5,881 nucleotides of DNA from Hyphomicrobiales bacterium (GTDB lineage Bacteria; Pseudomonadota; Alphaproteobacteria; Rhizobiales; Aestuariivirgaceae): contig JAIBJH010000172.1 of assembly GCA_020029455.1 (NCBI GenBank), positions 1 to 5,881 on the forward strand, read 5' to 3'. Of this stretch, positions 1 to 5,881 are shown in pieces. The position numbers were made by a program, and so were the translations under genes. The first letter of the stretch is position 1; each line of letters opens with the position of its first letter. The notes under the pieces were generated by a model that saw only the letters and a program-made list of their open reading frames with translations, made no database searches and was not told the DNA's origin.

Positions 1-2035
1 ACCATTCTTCCATCGATGAGGACAGCGTTGCATCACTGAGATCGGGAAAGCCCGCTTCCGGCATGACGCGATTGAGAAAATATACACGGGCCTGAAGCCC
101 TCGTGCGCCATTGCTCCAGGGCAGGCTCGCAAGGCTCATTTCCTTGACGCCTGCCAGCATGGCTGACGCGATTTTTTCCGGATCACTTGCGGCTGAAGCC
201 TTTTCAGCGATGAGGATTGCGCCAATCGTTTTCCGCGTGCCCGATTTCGCACTCGAGGATTTCGGGTCCCAGAAGGTGCCGTCTTCTTCCCCAATAAGGT
301 GGGGAAAAGAATTTTCGATCTGCTGCAAGGTGAGTGGTGCCGCGAGCCTCGCCTTGCCATCACCCACAGCGCCATCGAGCTGGGCGATGGCAAGCCATTC
401 GGATTTGCCGAGTGAATCATGTTCGGCCAGAACAGCGCCCGCGCCTGAAACCATGAGATAACGCTGGCCCGCTCCTCTCTTCCTGGCGATGCGGTCGGGA
501 TAGGTAAGCGCAACAAGCACGCCGGTTGGAATTTCGGCAGTGTCCTTCGACAGTCTTGCGAACTCCTTGATCTGGCGCGCCGCCTGCCTGATGCGGTCCT
601 TCGCAGCGCCACGTAGCAGCAGCAGACGATGCTCCACATCGGCGGTGGTATCGCGGGGCAGGCCGTCGCGTTCACTGAGAAAAGCAGCAAGTTCTGCAGC
701 ACTCTCTCCCGCTCCAAGCTCTTCGCCCTTCACCACCATATGGGAAAGGCGGGGATGTAGCGGAAGCTCGCCCATGCGCTTGCCGAGCGACGTGATGCGG
801 CCATCAGCGTCCAGCGCTTCCAGTTGCTTCAGAAGATCCTGCGCCTGTGAGAAGGCGGCTTTCGGCGGCTCTTCAAACCACGGCAGGCCGTCGGACGTAG
901 CAACGCCCCAATTGGCAAGATCAAGCACAACGCCTGCCAGATCAGCCTGATGAATTTCCGGCTCGTCGTGAGGGGTGAGCGCTTTCGTTTCGGCTTCCGG
1001 CCACAACCGGTAGCAATGACCCGGCCCCAGTCGGCCAGCGCGTCCTTTACGTTGTTCCGCAGAAGCTTGAGAGACGCGCACGGTTTCAAGCGCCGTCATG
1101 GCGCTGGCCGGATCAAATTTCGGTACGCGCTTGAAGCCCACATCAACCACGGCCTCGATGCCTTCAATGGTAAGTGAGGTTTCCGCAATGGTGGTGGCGA
1201 GCACGATCTTGCGGCGGGTTTCGGGCGATACCCGGATCGCCGCATCCTGATCGGCAAGCGCCATGGCGCCATAGAGAGGGCGCACATCAACGCCTGATGG
1301 CAATGACGATGCGAGAAGCCTTTCCTCGACACGGCGGATCTCGCCTTCGCCGGGAAGAAAGACAAGCAGGCTGCCTTTTGTTTCGCGCAGCGCACGCGCC
1401 ACAGCCTTCCCCGTGTCATCGACAATGGTCTGGCGCGTGGCCCTGTCGAGATGAGTGACGGTGACGGGGAACATGCGGCCATGGGTTTCAATGACAGGCG
1501 CATTGCCGAGATGCTTTGACAATGCCTCACTGTCGAGCGTTGCTGACATGACAAGGATGCGGAGGTCTTCCCTGAGACCCCGCTGCACATCCAGCGCCAG
1601 GGCGAGTCCCAGATCGCCGTCAAGCGACCGCTCGTGGAATTCATCGAAGATCAAGAGGCCCACATCCTTCAGTTCCGGATCGTTCTGGAGCCTTCTTGTC
1701 AGGATGCCTTCGGTGACGACTTCGATTTTTGTTTTCGAAGACATCTTGCGCTCAAGACGCACAGTGTAACCGACAGTAGCACCCAACTCTTCGCCGAGCG
1801 TATCCGCCATGCGTTTGGCAGCGGCACGGGCCGCAAGCCGCCGCGGCTCCAGCATGACGATTTTGCGTGCGCCAAGCCATGGCTCATCCTTGAGGGCAAG
1901 TGGAACGCGTGTGGTCTTGCCGGCGCCGGGTTCGGCCACCAGCACGGCATTGGCGTTGTTCAGCAGCGCTGTCCTGAGACCGGGGACAACACGGTCAACG
2001 GGAAATTCCACGGGCGGAGGCTCAGGCGACTTCAT
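1..2035 (-). CDS. hrpB: ATP-dependent helicase HrpB, 3' end cut by the window edge
   Basis: This gene encodes a superfamily 2 DExH-box helicase of the HrpB family, a presumed cytoplasmic RNA helicase whose physiological substrate is poorly known. The reading frame is open from the ATG at 2035 to base 2, giving 678 residues; full-length family members have roughly 800 or more. Visible motifs, in order: Walker A PGAGKTT (residues 36-42), motif Ia-like EPRRLAAR (63-70), the DEFH box (131-134, the usual HrpB variant of DEAH), motif III SAT (164-166), motif V TTIAETSLTIEG (281-292) and motif VI QRKGRAGR (328-335). A helicase-associated region follows from about 355. The C-terminal HrpB domain would begin near the cut end. 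The start overlaps the end of frk by 14 bases, and I see no Shine-Dalgarno sequence before it, so translation probably depends on coupling to frk. No frameshift or missing catalytic residue was seen. The family call is firm; the role in this organism is unknown. Confidence 0.95.
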   Translation of the reverse strand, partial: MKSPEPPPVEFPVDRVVPGLRTALLNNANAVLVAEPGAGKTTRVPLALKDEPWLGARKIVMLEPRRLAARAAAKRMADTLGEELGATVGYTVRLERKMSSKTKIEVVTEGILTRRLQNDPELKDVGLLIFDEFHERSLDGDLGLALALDVQRGLREDLRILVMSATLDSEALSKHLGNAPVIETHGRMFPVTVTHLDRATRQTIVDDTGKAVARALRETKGSLLVFLPGEGEIRRVEERLLASSLPSGVDVRPLYGAMALADQDAAIRVSPETRRKIVLATTIAETSLTIEGIEAVVDVGFKRVPKFDPASAMTALETVRVSQASAEQRKGRAGRLGPGHCYRLWPEAETKALTPHDEPEIHQADLAGVVLDLANWGVATSDGLPWFEEPPKAAFSQAQDLLKQLEALDADGRITSLGKRMGELPLHPRLSHMVVKGEELGAGESAAELAAFLSERDGLPRDTTADVEHRLLLLRGAAKDRIRQAARQIKEFARLSKDTAEIPTGVLVALTYPDRIARKRGAGQRYLMVSGAGAVLAEHDSLGKSEWLAIAQLDGAVGDGKARLAAPLTLQQIENSFPHLIGEEDGTFWDPKSSSAKSGTRKTIGAILIAEKASAASDPEKIASAMLAGVKEMSLASLPWSNGARGLQARVYFLNRVMPEAGFPDLSDATLSSSMEEW

Positions 2036-2945
2036 GGGCCCAGGGCGGATCGGCGCCGGGGCGGGAGACGGTGACGGCAGCGCATTTCATGGCAAAGGCG
2101 GCGGCGGCGTAGAGTTGCGTTTCATCTAAAACGGCAATGGCCTTCTTGGTCAGCAAGCCGTAACGCGACAGATGGGTGAGCAGGCCCGCTGTGAAAGTGT
2201 CGCCAGCGCCGACAGTATCCGCGACTTGCACTTTGGGTGCATCGACGGAGAGTGTGTGCTTGCGGGTGAAGACATCAACACCGCTGCCGCCGCGTGTGAC
2301 GGCTACCAGCTTTGCACCCGACTTGAGCCAAGCCTTTGCGGCGGCGGCGATGCCTTTCTTTCCCGTCATCCAGGCGACATCCTCGTCGGACACTTTCACA
2401 ATGTCGGCGAGGGCGATGAGCCGCACGAGGCGCGCCAGATGCTTCTTGCGGTCCTTGATGACGGTCGGCCTGATGTTGGGATCGAGCGAGATGACGCGGG
2501 ATTTGGCGTTGCGCTTCAGAAGCGTTTCATAGGTAGCGCCGCAGGGTTCGGGGATTAGGCTGATGGAGCCGAAATGAAGGGCGGCAACAGACCTGGGCAA
2601 GGCGGGGATGTCAGACTTCTCAAGCATGCGTCCGGCAGAGCCCTCGTCGATGAAGGAATAGCGGGCATGGCCATCGGTGAGCTTTACCAGCGCCAGGGTG
2701 GTATGGCGGTCCTTGCGCTTCAGGAAGCGGGTGGAGACGCCAGCGGCTTCAAGGGCCGCGACAATGCCATCTCCGAAAAAGTCAGTGGAAATGCCGGCAA
2801 AGAGGCCGGTTGCCGAGCCAAGGCGGCCCAAGGCGATCGCGGTATTGTAGACCGAGCCGCCATTGAAGGGCTGGTAAACGTCTGCGCCATCAGCATTTTT
2901 TCGCGGCAACATGTCAATCAGCGCTTCCCCACAGCACAGGATCAT
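2022..2945 (-). CDS. frk: Fructokinase, PfkB (ribokinase) family
   Basis: This 307-residue cytoplasmic kinase most likely phosphorylates fructose with ATP to fructose 6-phosphate. It has the two PfkB-family signatures: an N-terminal GG-x-x-x-N motif (G29, G30, N34, followed by TAIALGRLG) that contacts the sugar, and the C-terminal DTVGAGDTF (243-251), in which D249 is the catalytic base and the GAG forms the anion hole. The start MILCCGEALIDMLPR and the end PPWAHEV match rhizobial fructokinases as I recall them, and the length is normal for the family. The ATG at 2945 has a good ribosome binding site (AGGGAGAG) ending 4 bases upstream. The gene diverges from zwf-pgl-edd, which fits a fructose to glucose 6-phosphate to Entner-Doudoroff route via an isomerase encoded elsewhere. 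The 3' end overlaps hrpB. Another sugar substrate within the PfkB family cannot be excluded from sequence, but the resemblance to rhizobial Frk and the neighbours favour fructose. Confidence 0.9.
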   Translation of the reverse strand: MILCCGEALIDMLPRKNADGADVYQPFNGGSVYNTAIALGRLGSATGLFAGISTDFFGDGIVAALEAAGVSTRFLKRKDRHTTLALVKLTDGHARYSFIDEGSAGRMLEKSDIPALPRSVAALHFGSISLIPEPCGATYETLLKRNAKSRVISLDPNIRPTVIKDRKKHLARLVRLIALADIVKVSDEDVAWMTGKKGIAAAAKAWLKSGAKLVAVTRGGSGVDVFTRKHTLSVDAPKVQVADTVGAGDTFTAGLLTHLSRYGLLTKKAIAVLDETQLYAAAAFAMKCAAVTVSRPGADPPWAHEVA

Positions 2946-2949
2946 CCGG

Positions 2950-2957
2950 CTCTCCCT
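2950..2957 (-). promoter_or_regulatory. Ribosome binding site of frk
   Basis: On the minus strand this reads AGGGAGAG, ending 4 bases before the ATG at 2945, with the GGAG core 6 bases before it. It supports that ATG as the frk start. It lies within the predicted very short frk leader. Confidence 0.7.
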
Positions 2958-2969
2958 CTCTGCCTTGAT

Positions 2970-2998
2970 TGTCTAGCCATGCGCCTCCGGAATGGCAA
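2970..2998 (-). promoter_or_regulatory. Predicted promoter of frk-hrpB
   Basis: On the minus strand a -35 hexamer TTGCCA (2998 to 2993, five of six matches to TTGACA) is followed after exactly 17 bases by TAGACA (2975 to 2970, three of six matches to TATAAT). Transcription would begin near 2963, leaving a leader of about 18 bases that still contains the frk ribosome binding site. The weak -10 is common in alphaproteobacteria. Support comes mainly from the mirror-image arrangement with the zwf promoter, which uses the same -35 and spacing. This is inference from pattern; no start site has been measured. Confidence 0.4.
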
Positions 2999-3019
2999 CA
3001 AACGGCTCAAAATCGCCAT

Positions 3020-3048
3020 TTGCCAAGGGGCTCCGCGGCGTGTAGATG
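3020..3048 (+). promoter_or_regulatory. Predicted promoter of the zwf-pgl-edd operon
   Basis: A -35 hexamer TTGCCA (3020-3025) is followed after 17 bases by TAGATG (3043-3048). The same -35 occurs in opposite orientation at 2993-2998, 21 bases away, heading frk. Transcription would start near 3055, inside the inverted repeat at 3053-3072, giving a leader of about 75 bases. The -10 matches the sigma-70 consensus at only three positions, so this is a candidate rather than a firm call. Confidence 0.4.
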
Positions 3049-3052
3049 GGCG

Positions 3053-3072
3053 TTTGAGGTACGCACCTCAAA
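3053..3072. promoter_or_regulatory. Perfect inverted repeat, candidate operator for zwf
   Basis: Two 8-base arms, TTTGAGGT (3053-3060) and ACCTCAAA (3065-3072), are exact reverse complements separated by ACGC. The site overlaps the predicted transcription start of the rightward operon, a typical place for a repressor. It does not resemble the HexR site known from gammaproteobacterial zwf and edd genes (TGTAAT/ATTACA type). I cannot name the binding protein. An alternative is an RNA hairpin at the 5' end of the zwf transcript, but no T-run follows, so a terminator is unlikely. The symmetry is seen directly; its function is inferred. Confidence 0.5.
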
Positions 3073-3085
3073 AGCCGATTCTGGC

Positions 3086-3099
3086 TGGCCTGAAGGCCA
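3086..3099. repeat. Small dyad in the zwf leader
   Basis: TGGCCT and AGGCCA flank two central bases (GA), forming a 14-base near-palindrome about 31 bases before the zwf ATG. As RNA it could fold into a 5-base-pair stem with a UGAA loop. It may be a second protein binding site or a leader hairpin, or chance in GC-rich DNA. Confidence 0.3.
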
Positions 3100-3130
3100 C
3101 TTTCCTGTATCAACCGAGACCCAGACCCGC

Positions 3131-4600
3131 ATGACTGCCCGCACCATTCCCGTTGACCTGTTTGACCTTGTGATCTTCGGCGCCACGGGTGACCTCGCTC
3201 AGCGCAAGCTGCTGCCGGGCCTCTTTCATCGGGATGAGCAGGGGCAGATTCCGCCAGGCGCCCGCATCATCGGCACGTCGCGGCGGGCCATGAGTGACGC
3301 CGAATACAGGACCCTCGCGGAAACTGCCATCAAGTCCCATGTGAAGGACATCAATGCGGAGAAGCTGGGGGGTTTCCTGTCACGGCTCTTCTATGTGGCT
3401 GCCGAAGCCTCCAAGGACGAGGGCTGGCCGAAACTCGACGCCAAGCTCGGCGAGGATCAATCGCGCATCCGTGTCTTCTATCTTGCAGTCGGGCCCGATC
3501 TTTTTGGCCCTATCTGTGAGCGGCTGGGCCGCCACGGCATGGTGACGCCGAAGTCCCGTGTGGTTGTCGAAAAACCCATAGGCAAGGATGGCGCATCGGC
3601 CGAGGCCATCAATGACGCGGTGGGCAAGGTGTTCAAGGAAAGCTCGATCTACCGCATCGACCACTATCTTGGAAAAGAGACGGTGCAGAATCTGATGGCG
3701 CTGCGTTTTGCCAATGCATTGTTCGAGCCCTTGTGGAATTCGCGCTTCATCGACCATGTGCAAATCACCGTGGCGGAGACGCTGGGTGTGGAAGGCCGCG
3801 CGGGATACTATGACACGGCAGGGGCGCTGCGCGACATGGTGCAGAACCACATCCTTCAGCTTCTGTGTCTTGTCGCCATGGAGCCGCCGACATCGCTCGA
3901 TGCCGATGCGGTGCGCGACGAGAAGCTGAAAGTGCTGAAGGCGCTCAAGCCCATTCAACCGGAACGCATGGACCAGTTCATCGTGCGCGGCCAGTATATG
4001 GCAGGAGCCTCGCCGGAAGGTCCGGTGCCGGGTTATCTTGACGAACTCGGTAACGCGCAATCCATGACAGAAACTTTCGTGGCGCTGCGTTGCGAGGTCG
4101 GCACATGGCGGTGGAATTCCGTGCCCTTTTATCTGCGCACCGGAAAGCGCCTGCCCTCGCGGGTTTCCGAAATCGTGGTGGAGTTCAAGCCCGTCCCGCA
4201 CAACATCTTTGGCCGTGCCGCTGGCCCCGTTTCGCAGAACCGCTTGGTGATCCGACTGCAACCTGATGAAGGTGTGAAACTCTGGCTGATGATCAAGGAC
4301 CCAGGACCCGGCGGCATGCGCCTTGCTCATGTGCCGCTCGACATGAGCTTTGCCCAGGCTTTCAATGTGCGGAACCCTGACGCCTATGAGCGTCTCATCA
4401 TGGATGTGGTGCGCGGCAACCAGACGCTCTTCATGCGGCGCGATGAAGTGGCTACGGCGTGGAAATGGATCGATCCCATCCTCGACTACTGGAAGACGAA
4501 TGCCGAACCGCCACGGTCCTATACGGCCGGCACATGGGGACCGGCGGCTTCGGTGGCGCTGATCGAGCGTGACGGCAACACCTGGCAGGAGTCGGCCTGA
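3131..4600 (+). CDS. zwf: Glucose-6-phosphate 1-dehydrogenase
   Basis: This cytoplasmic enzyme oxidises glucose 6-phosphate to 6-phosphogluconolactone while reducing NADP+ (or NAD+), the first step toward the Entner-Doudoroff and pentose phosphate routes. From the ATG at 3131 it has 489 residues, the normal size. The N-terminal nucleotide-binding loop is FGATGDLAQRK (16-26), and SRR (50-52) probably recognises the NADP 2'-phosphate. EKP (147-149) and the active-site signature RIDHYLGKE (175-183) follow, with D177 and H178, and the probable catalytic base is H240 in VQNH. The frame is open upstream to a TTG at 2969, but the added 54 residues lie across the promoter and operator region and precede the usual family N-terminus, so I reject that start. 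The ribosome binding site is weak. The gene opens a tightly packed operon with pgl 1 base downstream. Confidence 0.96.
   Translation: MTARTIPVDLFDLVIFGATGDLAQRKLLPGLFHRDEQGQIPPGARIIGTSRRAMSDAEYRTLAETAIKSHVKDINAEKLGGFLSRLFYVAAEASKDEGWPKLDAKLGEDQSRIRVFYLAVGPDLFGPICERLGRHGMVTPKSRVVVEKPIGKDGASAEAINDAVGKVFKESSIYRIDHYLGKETVQNLMALRFANALFEPLWNSRFIDHVQITVAETLGVEGRAGYYDTAGALRDMVQNHILQLLCLVAMEPPTSLDADAVRDEKLKVLKALKPIQPERMDQFIVRGQYMAGASPEGPVPGYLDELGNAQSMTETFVALRCEVGTWRWNSVPFYLRTGKRLPSRVSEIVVEFKPVPHNIFGRAAGPVSQNRLVIRLQPDEGVKLWLMIKDPGPGGMRLAHVPLDMSFAQAFNVRNPDAYERLIMDVVRGNQTLFMRRDEVATAWKWIDPILDYWKTNAEPPRSYTAGTWGPAASVALIERDGNTWQESA
4587..4591 (+). promoter_or_regulatory. Ribosome binding site of pgl, inside the end of zwf
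   Basis: AGGAG lies 10 bases before the GTG at 4602 and inside the last codons of zwf. It favours 4602 over the earlier in-frame GTG at 4569, which has no comparable purine-rich site before it. The spacing is a little long. Confidence 0.5.
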
Positions 4601-4601
4601 G

Positions 4602-5258
4602 GTGATTGCGGAACGGCATCACTTCGCCAACCGCCAGGAACTTGCGGAAGGACTAGCGCTGGCCGTGAGCGCTGCGCTGTCACGGGTGATCAGTGAGAAG
4701 GGAAAAGCTGTGCTGACGGTTTCGGGGGGCACCACGCCCGCTTTGTTCTTCGATTGCCTGTCGCGCGCTGAGATTGCATGGAACAAGGTGACGGTGACGC
4801 TGGTTGATGAGCGGCAAGTGGGCGAAGACAGTCCACGGTCCAATGCAAGGCTTGTGAGGCAGACACTACTCAGGGACAATGCGGCGAAAGCGAAATTCGT
4901 GCCGCTGTTCCAGAATACGGCTGCCGCTTCCAAGCTTCACCTCGATGTGGTGGTTCTAGGCATGGGCGAGGATGGGCATACGGCCTCCTTTTTTCCAAAC
5001 GGGGACAATCTGGCGAAGGCCATCAATCCAGCAGGCGACTGCGCCCTTTTCACTATGGAAGCACCGGGAGCAGGTGAGCCGCGCCTCACCTATGCGCTGC
5101 CAAAGCTCATTGCAGCTTCCCGGTTCTTTCTGCACATTGAGGGTGAAAAGAAAAAGCAGGTTCTGGAAGAAGCATTGGCGGGGCGTGATCAGATGGCGAT
5201 GCCAATCCGCGCCGTGCTGCAATCGCCGACGCCATTGCATCTCTATTGGTGCCCCTGA
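4602..5258 (+). CDS. pgl: 6-phosphogluconolactonase, DevB/SOL type
   Basis: This enzyme hydrolyses 6-phosphogluconolactone, the product of Zwf, to 6-phosphogluconate in the cytoplasm. With the GTG at 4602 it has 218 residues. Family landmarks are SGGTTP (41-46, phosphate binding), VTLVDER (65-71), SN (80-81), GMGEDGHTASFFP (120-132, with the probable catalytic H126) and a C-terminal LHLYWCP. The chosen start gives an N-terminus (AERHHFANRQELAEGLA) that resembles relatives; the in-frame GTG at 4569 would add 11 unconserved residues and overlap zwf by 32 bases. The stretch between FVPLF (99-103) and DVVVLGMG (115-122) is only 11 residues, clearly shorter than in most relatives I know, where a helix sits there, yet all catalytic motifs remain. 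Position between zwf and edd fixes the role. Confidence 0.94.
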   Translation: MIAERHHFANRQELAEGLALAVSAALSRVISEKGKAVLTVSGGTTPALFFDCLSRAEIAWNKVTVTLVDERQVGEDSPRSNARLVRQTLLRDNAAKAKFVPLFQNTAAASKLHLDVVVLGMGEDGHTASFFPNGDNLAKAINPAGDCALFTMEAPGAGEPRLTYALPKLIAASRFFLHIEGEKKKQVLEEALAGRDQMAMPIRAVLQSPTPLHLYWCP

Positions 5259-5262
5259 GGAG
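5257..5262 (+). promoter_or_regulatory. Ribosome binding site of edd, overlapping the pgl stop
   Basis: GAGGAG ends 7 bases before the edd ATG at 5270, an ideal spacing. Its first two bases are the last two of the pgl TGA stop codon, so a ribosome finishing pgl sits on the edd start signal. This suggests coupled translation. Confidence 0.75.
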
Positions 5263-5269
5263 TTGTCTC

Positions 5270-5881
5270 ATGGCTTATTCCGTCATTGAAACGTTAAGCG
5301 CCGTTACCGAACGCGTGGTGAAGCGCTCGCGTGACTCGCGCAGCTGCTATCTTGAGCGCATGGAGGCGCAACGCTCCAACCAGCCTCGGCGCAAAAGACT
5401 GGGCTGCGCCAATCTGGCCCATGGCTTTGCGGCCTGCGGCGTTGACGACAAGGATGCACTGCGCTCAGGCGAGGGACCAAACCTGGCGATCATCACCTCC
5501 TACAATGACATGCTTTCGGCGCATCAGCCGTTCGAAACCTATCCCGAGATCATCCGGCAGGCGGCACGCGGCGCGGGCGGCACAGCGCAAGTTGCGGGCG
5601 GCGTTCCCGCCATGTGCGATGGCGTGACGCAGGGCGAGACGGGGATGGAACTTTCGCTGTTCTCGCGCGACGTGATCGCCCTTTCAACCGCCGTGGCACT
5701 GTCGCACCAGATGTTTGATGCCGCCGTCTATCTCGGTGTCTGCGACAAGATCGTGCCGGGCCTCATAATGGGGGCCTTGAGCTTTGGGCATCTGCCAGCA
5801 GTCTTCATTCCCGCGGGGCCCATGCCATCGGGCCTTCCTAACGAAGAGAAGGCCAAAATCCGCCAGCTCTGGGTCGAGGGG
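5270..5881 (+). CDS. edd: Phosphogluconate dehydratase, 3' end cut by the window edge
   Basis: Edd dehydrates 6-phosphogluconate to 2-keto-3-deoxy-6-phosphogluconate, the committed step of the Entner-Doudoroff pathway, in the cytoplasm. The first 204 residues are present of about 600 in the family. They show the IlvD/Edd features: NLAHGFAAC (48-56), ITSYNDMLSAHQPFETYP (75-92), GGVPAMCDGVTQGETGMELS (110-129) and the CDK signature GVCDKIVPG (156-164). C116 and C158 are expected ligands of the iron-sulfur cluster; the remaining ligand would lie downstream of the window. LGCANLAHG through C56 and the strings above are very close to rhizobial Edd and separate it from dihydroxy-acid dehydratase (IlvD), which shares the CDK motif. 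It follows pgl by 11 bases and is surely in the same operon. No frame disruption is seen. Confidence 0.95.
   Translation, partial: MAYSVIETLSAVTERVVKRSRDSRSCYLERMEAQRSNQPRRKRLGCANLAHGFAACGVDDKDALRSGEGPNLAIITSYNDMLSAHQPFETYPEIIRQAARGAGGTAQVAGGVPAMCDGVTQGETGMELSLFSRDVIALSTAVALSHQMFDAAVYLGVCDKIVPGLIMGALSFGHLPAVFIPAGPMPSGLPNEEKAKIRQLWVEG

Noticed and set aside
371..391. Inverted repeat GCCATCG / CGATGGC within hrpB
   Set aside because: Short arms with a 7-base spacer in GC-rich coding DNA are expected by chance, and nothing nearby suggests a function.
136..1950. Several open frames of 75-193 codons on both strands within the left 2 kb
   Set aside because: All lie inside the unbroken hrpB frame, which carries every helicase motif; their translations are low-complexity Arg/Ser/Pro-rich shadows.
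2969..3130. N-terminal extension of zwf from a TTG start
   Set aside because: The extra 54 residues do not resemble any family N-terminus, and the DNA holds the probable promoters and operator. The ATG at 3131 gives the normal length.
2574..3134. A 186-codon plus-strand frame across frk and the spacer, ending in ATGA over the zwf start; its last 27 codons could be read as a TTG-started leader peptide from 3054
   Set aside because: Most of it is the antisense shadow of frk. The leader-peptide version has no ribosome binding site, and its presumed start would be at the very 5' end of the transcript. No repeated amino acid run typical of attenuators was seen.
3380..4330. A 316-codon open frame on the minus strand, antisense to zwf
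   Set aside because: It lies entirely within zwf, whose catalytic motifs are intact; the translation is rich in His, Arg and Gln, with no recognisable domain, as expected for an antisense frame in GC-rich coding DNA.
1..5881. Mobile elements, CRISPR repeats, tRNA or rRNA genes, toxin-antitoxin pairs
   Set aside because: The window is almost fully taken up by five core metabolic or helicase genes in good frames; no transposase, repeat array, cloverleaf or foreign-looking base composition was seen.

Overview
The window looks like chromosomal DNA from an alphaproteobacterium, most likely of the order Hyphomicrobiales (Rhizobiales). It is GC-rich and densely coded. The fructokinase, glucose-6-phosphate dehydrogenase and phosphogluconate dehydratase all resemble the rhizobial members of their families as I remember them. 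The genus cannot be fixed from the sequence alone. I see no RNA genes, insertion sequences, CRISPR arrays, attachment sites or phage genes.

Left half, minus strand. A fructokinase gene (frk, 2945 down to 2022) is followed by an ATP-dependent helicase gene (hrpB, 2035 down to the left edge). They overlap by 14 bases. hrpB is open without a break for 678 codons and its 3' end lies outside the window.

Centre, 2946-3130. This 185-base spacer is the only substantial noncoding DNA. It separates the minus-strand pair from a plus-strand operon and carries what look like two back-to-back promoters with the same -35 hexamer (TTGCCA), each 17 bases from a TAGA-type -10. A perfect 8-base inverted repeat (3053-3072) covers the predicted start of the rightward transcript and is a good operator candidate. 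A second small dyad lies in the zwf leader.

Right half, plus strand. zwf (3131-4600), pgl (4602-5258) and edd (5270 to the right edge) form a tight operon with gaps of 1 and 11 bases. Together they encode the oxidative entry into the Entner-Doudoroff pathway: glucose 6-phosphate to 6-phosphogluconolactone, to 6-phosphogluconate, to 2-keto-3-deoxy-6-phosphogluconate (KDPG). Frk makes fructose 6-phosphate, which phosphoglucose isomerase (not in the window) can turn into glucose 6-phosphate. The divergent frk and zwf-pgl-edd transcripts therefore probably form one sugar-catabolic locus. KDPG aldolase (eda) and pgi are not here. hrpB has no obvious metabolic link and seems to ride on the frk transcript.

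I did not find a wholly new system. The points most worth a second look are the symmetric divergent control region, the kinase-helicase overlap and an unusually short segment in the lactonase.
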